A stretch of DNA of 8,430 bases from Bacteroidota bacterium (GTDB lineage: Bacteria > Bacteroidota > Bacteroidia > Flavobacteriales > Flavobacteriaceae), in assembly GCA_023427845.1 (NCBI GenBank), contig JAEYZX010000118.1, forward strand, positions 1 to 8,430, in the 5' to 3' direction. Positions 1 to 5,593 of the stretch are shown in pieces. A program made the position numbers and the translations under genes. The notes beneath the pieces were generated by a model. It had not been told where the DNA came from. It saw only the letters and a program-made list of their open reading frames with translations, and ran no database searches. The stretch's first letter is position 1; each line of letters opens with the position of its first letter.

Positions 1-615
1 GGACAGCGAGGTTCCATATGGGAGTCCGAGCCCGGTAATAATCTTATAATGAGCGTATTTGTGGCTGATTCCGTATTTGATCTTTCCGCTTTATTCCTGC
101 TCAACGCGTCGGTTGCACTTGCCGTTGCCGAAACTCTAAATACTGTAGTGGACGTTTCGATAAAATGGCCAAACGACATTATGGCAGACAAAAAAAAACT
201 CGGTGGTATCTTGATCGAAAACAGTTTTTCAGGTACAACCCTCCGTTCAGTCATCGGTATCGGAATCAATGTCAACCAAACTGAATTTCCCGCCTTGCCA
301 CATGCAACATCGCTGAAAATCCTGACCGGGAAAAACTGGGACATCGACCCACTTATCCAATCGATCGTTGAAAATCTGAAAATACGTATCGCAAATCTCA
401 ACGAACGGTCGGCGCAAATTATGATTCAGTATAATGAAATGTTGTACCGGCGCGGCTGTAAAACGGTTTTCAATTCAGGTTCGGATGCATTTTCCGCAAC
501 GATAGTCGGTGTTGGAACCGATGGTCTGCTTCAGCTTAGGCACGATGACGGAAAAATCCTCAAGTGCGACCTGAACCAGGTTAGGATGAACTATGAACAG
601 GGAAATAGCATGTAA
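1..615 (+). CDS. birA: Biotin--[acetyl-CoA-carboxylase] ligase, 3' part (5' end outside window)
   Basis: Biotin-protein ligase activates biotin with ATP to biotinyl-AMP and attaches it to the carrier lysine of biotin-dependent carboxylases in the cytoplasm. The frame is open from base 1, so 204 residues are visible and the true start lies upstream; the ATG at 49 is an internal methionine. Visible signatures, numbered from the first visible residue, are GQRGS near residues 1-5 (remnant of the GRGRxGR biotinyl-AMP loop), KWPND at 55-59, KLGGILIE at about 66-73 with K66 matching the catalytic-loop lysine of E. coli BirA, GIGINVN at 86-92, and a C-terminal SH3-like segment ending in GTDGLLQLR and CDLNQVRMNY. 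Probably about 40 residues are missing, so I cannot tell whether an N-terminal DNA-binding domain exists; Bacteroidota enzymes usually lack it. The last 35 bp overlap the kinase gene on the other strand, and the EQGNSM tail looks like a non-conserved extension. Confidence 0.95.
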   Translation, partial: GQRGSIWESEPGNNLIMSVFVADSVFDLSALFLLNASVALAVAETLNTVVDVSIKWPNDIMADKKKLGGILIENSFSGTTLRSVIGIGINVNQTEFPALPHATSLKILTGKNWDIDPLIQSIVENLKIRIANLNERSAQIMIQYNEMLYRRGCKTVFNSGSDAFSATIVGVGTDGLLQLRHDDGKILKCDLNQVRMNYEQGNSM

Positions 616-2836
616 AAGACGCAAAGATTCCCGGTTGACTTTTTGCAACTATATAACCTTTGTGGAGGGTCATTATTTTGCGACATAGTGCAAGTCCAAC
701 ACCAGAACCTTTGTATTGTGATGCATTTTGCAGGCGTGTGAAAATTTTAAAGACAGACTTTTCAAAATCAGGTTCAAATCCGATCCCGTTATCGGTTACA
801 GTAACGGATTCATAAATTATTTTTTCGGATGAATCACCATAGGGTTTACGTCCATCATAGGTTATCTGAATCACCGGAGTTCGCCCGGGATGTGAATACT
901 TTATGGCATTCAGCAGCAGGTTCACGAATAGTTGCTGTAATAGAAAAACATTTCCGGAAATTGTTGGAAGTTCTTTAATTTCAATAGCTGCATTCTTATC
1001 TGCAGCCTGGTCGGCCACTTCCGAAAGCACATCCTTAAGTAATATATTGAGATCGACCGAACCACTTTCCATTTCAATGTGGTTCAGTTTCATATATCGC
1101 ATGATATCGATCAGCAATGTCTGCATCCGCTTTGCGGCAACATCCATACGTCGAAGGCCCGTATCAAATACCGGCGGTAAATCGGACCGGAGCGTCAGCA
1201 GCTTTGAGGCGTTGAGCTGAATTTTGCGCAAAGGCTCCTGTAAATCATGAGTACTGATCCAGTTAATGTTTTCCAGTTCACTGTTGGTCTCCTGCAAAAT
1301 GCGGTTCAGTTCGCGATTGCGGTTTTCTTCGTCACGCAGCATAATCAGATTCAAGTGCGTTTGAAGCAGATGGGCATAATTTGCGGCCGAATTGATTTCG
1401 GGTTGGAGCCATGCTTTACTTCGGCATTTTACGGTCTCCTTGTAAAGTGCAAACGAATTCCGTGGCGACAAGCCTTTTTCGTTTTTGATGATCGCTTTCG
1501 CAGGATCGCCGGCCCAATGGATTTCGGTGAGCGATTCCGGGCGAAACCAGATCAGGAAACCAGAGGTACCAAGCCGGTGCAGCACTATTCCGGAAACCTC
1601 GCTGCAGTCAATTTGGTCAGATAAAAACTGCGACACAGCTTCGGTTACAAACGGATTTACCTCCTCGGGTATTTTTTTTATAAGTTCCCAAATGACAGCA
1701 TTATCGGGTGTATTTTCGCTTTTGTAGATATTGCCGTCAAACAATATGGCTACACCCGAGGCGTTGCAAACGTCAAGGATTTCACGTTGTGAAACGATCG
1801 TAGCAAGCGATTCCCGGGTTTGAGAAAGTTTGAGCGCACTTAGTTTTTCCAAAGCGGCATTGGTTTTTCGTGCAACCGCGTATTCCTCATTCGATTGCCG
1901 TATGTCGATCTGTGAAGTGATGAAATGACCTTGCAACTGCGCGGCGAGTCGAATTTCCGGGGATATTGTCTTGGCCGAATAATGATGGCAGGCAATTAAT
2001 CCCCAAAGACGCCCTTCATGTAAAAGCGATATGGTTAGGGTTGCGCCAACACCCATATTTTGCAAGTATTGAATGTGGATTGGCGATGTGCTACGCAAAA
2101 CCGAAAGACTCAAGTCAAGTGTATTCTCAGAGCCGTCGTCGACTGTGTAAATTGGTACGGGACTATAGGAAATGTCGGCTATCAGCCGCAGCAGGTTCCT
2201 CATATAAAGTTCTCGTGCCTGCACGGGTATATCGGTGTGCGGATAGTGAAGTCCGAGGAACGGCTCGACACTTTCGATGCAGCTTTCTGCAAATACTTCC
2301 CCGTTAAACTCCTTGTCGAACCTGTAGATCATCACGCGGTCGTAACCGGTCAGTTCGCGGGTTCCTTCGGCCACCAGCTGACAAAGCTGTTGCAGCGTGT
2401 GCGTTTCCTCCATGTAGGAAAGAAACCTGGAGGTTTGTTCATAAAAAGTGCCGGTTGATTCTTCAGCATCGGCAATTGGTTCACCTTCAAGGATAACCAC
2501 GTCATTGCTGATATGAATGCTGCATGAAAATTTCTGATGGTATAATTTTAGTACAAGCGGCAATCGGTTAGGTCTTGGCTTTACTTTTATGTAGGACCTG
2601 ACGCTTTGCATTTGGGGATCACCCAAAACGTCGGATACCTTTTTTTGAAGAATTTGCTCGAAATCAGCTCCAAGATAATCGGAAATATTTCCGCTGCAAT
2701 AGCGTATGATTTCACTTTTTTGGTCAAACGCAAGTAAAAATCCGTGTGGTTGTATGCTTCCGGGAATATGAATGGGTTCATGTTCACAATTGGTCAGGTT
2801 GACAATTTCGCGATTGACGATATCCTTGATTTTCAT
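581..2836 (-). CDS. bphP: Bacteriophytochrome sensor histidine kinase (PAS-GAF-PHY-HisKA-HATPase)
   Basis: A 751-residue cytoplasmic red/far-red photoreceptor kinase with no membrane segment. The N-terminal PAS region (about 10-115) has C17 in LTNCEHEPIHIPGSIQPHG, the site for covalent biliverdin attachment in bacteriophytochromes. The GAF domain (about 140-310) keeps pocket residues by alignment from memory with D. radiodurans BphP: Y171, D202 of the DIP motif, Y211, H254, Y257 and H284. The PHY domain (about 320-500) has the tongue motifs WAGDP (441-445) and PRNSF (458-462). A helical linker leads to HisKA with phospho-acceptor H530 in STHDLQEPLRKI, then an ATPase domain with N643 (N box), DNGIG (682-686) and GSGVGL (710-715). 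No receiver is fused. The start ATG overlaps the heme oxygenase stop as ATGA, indicating translational coupling. The family assignment is firm; light response and kinase polarity are inferred. Confidence 0.97.
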   Translation of the reverse strand: MKIKDIVNREIVNLTNCEHEPIHIPGSIQPHGFLLAFDQKSEIIRYCSGNISDYLGADFEQILQKKVSDVLGDPQMQSVRSYIKVKPRPNRLPLVLKLYHQKFSCSIHISNDVVILEGEPIADAEESTGTFYEQTSRFLSYMEETHTLQQLCQLVAEGTRELTGYDRVMIYRFDKEFNGEVFAESCIESVEPFLGLHYPHTDIPVQARELYMRNLLRLIADISYSPVPIYTVDDGSENTLDLSLSVLRSTSPIHIQYLQNMGVGATLTISLLHEGRLWGLIACHHYSAKTISPEIRLAAQLQGHFITSQIDIRQSNEEYAVARKTNAALEKLSALKLSQTRESLATIVSQREILDVCNASGVAILFDGNIYKSENTPDNAVIWELIKKIPEEVNPFVTEAVSQFLSDQIDCSEVSGIVLHRLGTSGFLIWFRPESLTEIHWAGDPAKAIIKNEKGLSPRNSFALYKETVKCRSKAWLQPEINSAANYAHLLQTHLNLIMLRDEENRNRELNRILQETNSELENINWISTHDLQEPLRKIQLNASKLLTLRSDLPPVFDTGLRRMDVAAKRMQTLLIDIMRYMKLNHIEMESGSVDLNILLKDVLSEVADQAADKNAAIEIKELPTISGNVFLLQQLFVNLLLNAIKYSHPGRTPVIQITYDGRKPYGDSSEKIIYESVTVTDNGIGFEPDFEKSVFKIFTRLQNASQYKGSGVGLALCRKIMTLHKGYIVAKSQPGIFASFTCYFPVHSSS

Positions 2837-3420
2837 TGCGCAGCAAATTTTTCGCGAATCCCTATAAAGGCTTGGTTCGCGCCTTCAATGATCGCGTTTT
2901 GATTTGCAGAATCAGCATAATCTGAAAATGCATTTAGGAAATTTTTCCACATGATCCCGGTCTGGTTGCCATATCCGGCAAAGTAAGAAGCGCCAAAATC
3001 CGAACTCAGTTTCAGAATCTTTTGTACGTTGTTCAGGATATAGCGTCCTCCGAGAACCGATCCTTCCATTACGTAAAGCATACCTGCAGCATGTTCGGTT
3101 GAACTAGGTTCAAACGCAAAATCCGATTCGGTGGGCGTAATTCCAAGAAATTCGAGATCCCGGTCTATTTGATGTAGTTTTTTTCGTTTGTCGAGGTCCG
3201 GGAAAATTTTTTCCAAACGGGGAAATAGATCGCGTTCGGTTGCAAGGACAAAACTTCGCATCGTTGCTAAATAGTTCACATATTGCGTTATCGTGAGTCC
3301 GTCGCCTACCAATGCGCGCGACAAGGGAAGCGCTTCAAGCAGTTGATGCGCTTGTGCTGTTTCTGCACGCAAACGATCGGTAAACGGAATTGCCGCAGTA
3401 GTTTTAGGTTCGATCTCCAT
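2833..3420 (-). CDS. bphO: Biliverdin-producing heme oxygenase (phytochrome-associated)
   Basis: A 195-residue soluble protein of the heme oxygenase superfamily. The reaction cleaves heme to biliverdin, CO and iron; here the biliverdin would be the chromophore of the adjacent phytochrome. H25 in RAETAQAHQLLE matches the proximal heme-ligand helix, and MLYVMEGSVLGGRYI at about 114-128 matches the glycine-containing distal helix (G120, G124, G125) of bacterial BphO-type enzymes. The length is normal for this class. It starts one base after the response regulator stop and its TGA overlaps the kinase ATG, so all three are probably made from one mRNA with coupled translation, pigment enzyme before apoprotein. 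The electron donor and the cleavage regiospecificity (IX-alpha expected) cannot be read from the sequence. An iron-acquisition role is less likely because no heme-transport gene is nearby. Confidence 0.93.
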   Translation of the reverse strand: MEIEPKTTAAIPFTDRLRAETAQAHQLLEALPLSRALVGDGLTITQYVNYLATMRSFVLATERDLFPRLEKIFPDLDKRKKLHQIDRDLEFLGITPTESDFAFEPSSTEHAAGMLYVMEGSVLGGRYILNNVQKILKLSSDFGASYFAGYGNQTGIMWKNFLNAFSDYADSANQNAIIEGANQAFIGIREKFAAQ

Positions 3421-3421
3421 T

Positions 3422-3856
3422 TCAGGCAGAATATTTGAAATTTTCTTTGGAGCGGGCGAACGTATTCCAATCGATGTTTAAAGCATGTTCTATCGATTTA
3501 CGCAGCTGCGTGAAATTTCCCGATTTTGTGATGAAATAATCGGCCCCAAGCTGTCGGCCTTTTTCAATAAGCGTCTCATCGCTTGAGGTCGTAAAAATAA
3601 TAATGGGAAAATTTTTAAACTCGTCTTTTTTGCGAATTCGTTCAAGCACATCAAAGCCATTCAATCCGGGCATGTTCAAATCAAGAAAGAGGATGTTAGG
3701 CGTTGGCGGTGGGTTCTCCAATGTTTGAAGTAAATCCTGTCCGCCGCTGTGCGTTACCAGTTCGATTTTGGCCAACGAATCGGTTACTTCTTTAAAAAAC
3801 TCCAAATCCTCTTCATCATCGTCGGTATAAAACACGGTCATTTGTCTGTCTAACAT
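3422..3856 (-). CDS. Single-domain response regulator (Rcp1/CheY-like receiver)
   Basis: A 144-residue protein consisting only of a receiver domain, with no DNA-binding or enzymatic output. Acidic pocket D12-D13 (in YTDDDEED), phospho-acceptor D59 in LFLDLNMPGLNGFDVL, switch threonine T89 in IIIFTTSSDE, and lysine K111 are all present. K111 is followed by serine (TKSG) where CheY-type receivers usually have K-P; phytochrome-linked Rcp-type receivers also show K-S as I recall. It is the first gene of the operon with the heme oxygenase and phytochrome kinase, so it is the likely target of H530 of that kinase. The start is uncertain: ATG at 3856, or the internal ATG at 3841 (MTVFYTDDDEED), which gives a more typical N-terminus and a leader of about 25 nt from the predicted promoter instead of about 10. 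The downstream effector is unknown. Confidence 0.93.
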   Translation of the reverse strand: MLDRQMTVFYTDDDEEDLEFFKEVTDSLAKIELVTHSGGQDLLQTLENPPPTPNILFLDLNMPGLNGFDVLERIRKKDEFKNFPIIIFTTSSDETLIEKGRQLGADYFITKSGNFTQLRKSIEHALNIDWNTFARSKENFKYSA

Positions 3857-3872
3857 TCAGCATCAATTTTAG

Positions 3873-3880
3873 CAAATATA
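3873..3880 (-). promoter_or_regulatory. Putative promoter -7 element of the phytochrome operon
   Basis: On the minus strand this reads TATATTTG, an exact match to the Bacteroidota -7 consensus TAnnTTTG. It lies in the 75-bp gap between the SRPBCC stop and the response regulator start. A TTG that could be the -33 element is at 3906-3908, with a 25-nt spacer that is longer than the usual 17-23. Transcription would start near 3866-3868. No clear terminator for the pyrE-SRPBCC transcript is visible in the gap, so readthrough from pyrE into the phytochrome operon is possible. Confidence 0.55.
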
Positions 3881-3931
3881 ATGAATCCGATGCTCTAAGC
3901 TGGAACAATTAACAAATGATAAGGGACGATT

Positions 3932-4324
3932 TTACAACTTCCGCATATTTCCGGCAAGTGTTTCAATGAATTTACCGATCGGCCCTTTGACCATCATGGC
4001 CATCATGGCGTTGAATTCACCTTGAAAATGCAATTGCACCTGCGATTGATTTGCTGTGGTTTCTTCGATATTTGCAGTCAGCGTGAAAGGAAGTTTATCA
4101 CTCGCCGCACCTAAGACGACTTTTGACGGTGCAATCTTTTCCTTCATCTTCAATTCTATTTCGGGCATTCCTTTGAGTCCGAATACGAAAGAATCAGGAC
4201 TTTTGACTTCAAACTTCGCGGTGTTTTCAGGCATCAGTGTCTCAAAATTTCGGACATCCGACAATGATTCGAATAATTGTTGTGCCGATTTATCTACGGT
4301 AACTTTTGGGCTTTCTAGATTCAT
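3932..4324 (-). CDS. SRPBCC (START-like) family protein
   Basis: A 130-residue soluble protein that fits the START/Bet v 1-like SRPBCC fold. The N-terminal strand (ESPKVTVDKSAQQLFESLSD) leads into the helix typical of this family, followed by alternating strands (FEVKSPDSFVFGLKG, IELKMKEKI, PFTLTANIEET, SQVQLHFQGEF) and a long C-terminal helix from about residue 105 to 130. It is methionine-rich near 107-111 (AMMAMM). The fold encloses a hydrophobic cavity that binds small ligands in many relatives, but the ligand and role of this protein are unknown. It lies 17 bp downstream of pyrE on the same strand, almost certainly in one transcription unit. Co-location with pyrE is familiar to me from flavobacteria, which suggests a conserved but undefined housekeeping function. 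No catalytic motif is visible. Confidence 0.8.
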   Translation of the reverse strand: MNLESPKVTVDKSAQQLFESLSDVRNFETLMPENTAKFEVKSPDSFVFGLKGMPEIELKMKEKIAPSKVVLGAASDKLPFTLTANIEETTANQSQVQLHFQGEFNAMMAMMVKGPIGKFIETLAGNMRKL

Positions 4325-4341
4325 GGTTTTTGTTTTGGAAG

Positions 4342-4986
4342 TTATTCAGGACTCCATCCTTCAGGATTCGAATTCCATTTTTTGAGGACTTCTTGTTCTT
4401 TCTCGGTAATGTAACTTTTGGATGCTGCCAGATTCAAAAGATGTTCGTAATTTGAAAGCGTACACAAGGTGATTCCGGACTGATTGAAATTGCTTTCTGC
4501 GACCTCAAATCCGTAAGTAAAAATAGCGACCATTCCCTTGACGTTGGCACCGGCCGATTTTAACGCCTGTACGGCCTGAAGACTGCTGTTTCCGGTACTG
4601 ATAAGATCTTCTACGACCACAACATTCTGACCTTTTTGCAGAAATCCTTCGACCTGGTTTTGCTTTCCGTGTTTTTTCGGTTCCGGACGGACATATACAA
4701 ACGGCAGGCCCATATATTCGGCAACCAATATTCCAATTCCGATTGCCCCCGTGGCAATACCCGCAATGACGTCGGGCTTGCCGAATTGTTTTTCTATGTT
4801 TTTCGAGAATTCCTCGCGAATGTAATTCCGGATTGGCGGAAAAGACAAAATCAGCCGGTTGTCACAATAAATGGGCGATTTCCAACCCGATGCCCATGTG
4901 AACGGATTTTTCGGATTCAATTTAATTGCATTTATTTGCAGAAGCAATTCGGCAGTTTTTTCGGCTGTATCTTTGTTAAAAATCAT
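4342..4986 (-). CDS. pyrE: Orotate phosphoribosyltransferase
   Basis: PyrE converts orotate and PRPP to orotidine 5'-monophosphate and pyrophosphate, the fifth step of de novo pyrimidine synthesis, in the cytoplasm. The 214-residue length is normal. Visible signatures are FTWASGWKSPIYCDNR (29-44) at the orotate/PRPP site, the flexible catalytic loop around RPEPKKHGKQNQVEG (100-114) with K104, K105, H106 and K108, and the PRPP-binding motif VVVVEDLISTGNSS (122-135) with the E126-D127 acidic pair. The start at 4986 gives the usual MIFNKDTAEKTAELLLQI beginning. A TAnnTTTG element lies only 4 nt upstream of the ATG, so the mRNA may be nearly leaderless. The gene is followed by the SRPBCC gene after 17 bp and is divergent from the NUDIX gene with 7 bp between the two start codons. 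Confidence 0.97.
   Translation of the reverse strand: MIFNKDTAEKTAELLLQINAIKLNPKNPFTWASGWKSPIYCDNRLILSFPPIRNYIREEFSKNIEKQFGKPDVIAGIATGAIGIGILVAEYMGLPFVYVRPEPKKHGKQNQVEGFLQKGQNVVVVEDLISTGNSSLQAVQALKSAGANVKGMVAIFTYGFEVAESNFNQSGITLCTLSNYEHLLNLAASKSYITEKEQEVLKKWNSNPEGWSPE
4968..4975 (+). promoter_or_regulatory. Putative promoter -7 element of the NUDIX gene
   Basis: TATCTTTG matches TAnnTTTG exactly and lies 18 nt before the NUDIX ATG at 4994, inside the first codons of pyrE on the other strand. The nearest upstream TTTG (4935-4938) leaves a 29-nt spacer, so the -33 element is not convincing. A start near 4981 would give a leader of about 13 nt. Confidence 0.45.
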
Positions 4987-4990
4987 ACTG

Positions 4991-4998
4991 CAAATGTA
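4991..4998 (-). promoter_or_regulatory. Putative promoter -7 element of pyrE, overlapping the NUDIX start codon
   Basis: On the minus strand this reads TACATTTG, an exact TAnnTTTG match, followed by 4 nt and the pyrE ATG at 4986. Its complement contains the NUDIX start codon. Transcription would begin at or next to the pyrE ATG, giving a leaderless or nearly leaderless mRNA. No TTG is found at the expected 17-23 nt upstream, which lowers confidence. Confidence 0.45.
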
Positions 4999-5593
4999 TA
5001 AAGTTTTTGTGAACGACAGGCCTCTTTTTCTGACAAATGAAATCCGAAAAGAGACCGATTTTCAGCTGTTTTTACTGGAGAGCGTCGACATCAAACAGCT
5101 AATCGTAAAAATGTTCCAAAACAAGGTTGGGAACGCATATTTGTATCATCCCGACGAGAAAGAAATCTTTAAAACCCTGAAATCAAAACTGCCTGTCCAC
5201 AAAGCAGGCGGCGGATTGGTTCGCAATCACAGAGACGAAGTTTTGTTCATATTTCGCAATGGGAAATGGGACCTTCCAAAAGGTGGCATCGAAAAGGGCG
5301 AGGAGATTGAAACAACTGCCTTACGTGAAGTGGAAGAGGAAACAGGCGTTGAAAATCTCTTCATCACAAACAAACTTCAGAAAACCTATCATATCTTCAA
5401 AAGAAACGGCCGGTATAAACTCAAAATCACGCATTGGTTTGAGATGGAATCCGATTATGACGGACCATTCACGCCGCAAACCGAAGAGGGGATCGAAAAG
5501 GTGGCATGGCTAAAACCCGCCGAGGTACATGAAGCATTACAGAATTCTTACGAAAACATAAAATTGCTGTTTGAAGACCGTACGGTAAAGTAG
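4994..5593 (+). CDS. NUDIX hydrolase with N-terminal extension
   Basis: A 199-residue protein in which residues about 68-195 form a NUDIX domain. The complete Nudix box GX5EX7REUXEEXGU spans residues 97-119, with G97, E103, R111-E112, E115-E116 and G118. It follows WDLPKGG, a context common in hydrolases acting on dinucleoside polyphosphates or related nucleoside diphosphate-X substrates, but the substrate cannot be fixed from sequence. The family hydrolyses a pyrophosphate bond with divalent cations held by the box glutamates. The first about 67 residues (MYKVFVNDRPLFLTNEI onward) are not part of the Nudix fold and are unassigned. I chose the ATG at 4994; an upstream ATG in frame at 4871 would read antisense through pyrE. 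The gene is divergent from pyrE, and its stop TAG directly abuts the stop of the convergent peptidase gene. Confidence 0.92.
   Translation: MYKVFVNDRPLFLTNEIRKETDFQLFLLESVDIKQLIVKMFQNKVGNAYLYHPDEKEIFKTLKSKLPVHKAGGGLVRNHRDEVLFIFRNGKWDLPKGGIEKGEEIETTALREVEEETGVENLFITNKLQKTYHIFKRNGRYKLKITHWFEMESDYDGPFTPQTEEGIEKVAWLKPAEVHEALQNSYENIKLLFEDRTVK
5577..5586. repeat. Perfect 10-bp palindrome at the NUDIX/peptidase convergent junction
   Basis: ACCGTACGGT is its own reverse complement and lies in the last codons of the NUDIX gene, 7 bp before the peptidase stop. A second small inverted repeat, CGGT-AC-ACCG, follows at 5607-5616 inside the peptidase 3' end. With no spacer between the two stop codons, any transcription termination signal must be inside coding sequence. 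No U-tract follows either element, so a terminator role is only a possibility. Confidence 0.3.

Noticed and set aside
49..51. ATG at 49 as the start of birA
   Set aside because: The frame is open to base 1 and residues before it (GQRGS, WESEPG) are conserved biotin-ligase sequence, so the gene is truncated by the window edge.
903..2458. Several plus-strand open frames of 80-132 codons (903-1220, 1247-1624, 1485-1727, 1966-2307, 2060-2458)
   Set aside because: All lie antisense inside the phytochrome kinase gene, whose minus-strand frame carries complete domain motifs. None has a recognisable domain or promoter.
2587..2787. Minus-strand 66-codon frame inside the kinase 5' end
   Set aside because: It is an alternate frame of the PAS-coding region; the kinase frame holds the conserved C17 motif.
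4871..4993. Possible 41-residue N-terminal extension of the NUDIX protein
   Set aside because: It reads antisense through pyrE and precedes the predicted promoter at 4968-4975; MYKVFVNDRPLF at 4994 is the natural beginning.
4056..5001. Plus-strand frames at 4056-4385 and 4636-5001
   Set aside because: They are antisense shadows of the SRPBCC and pyrE genes, with no supporting motif.
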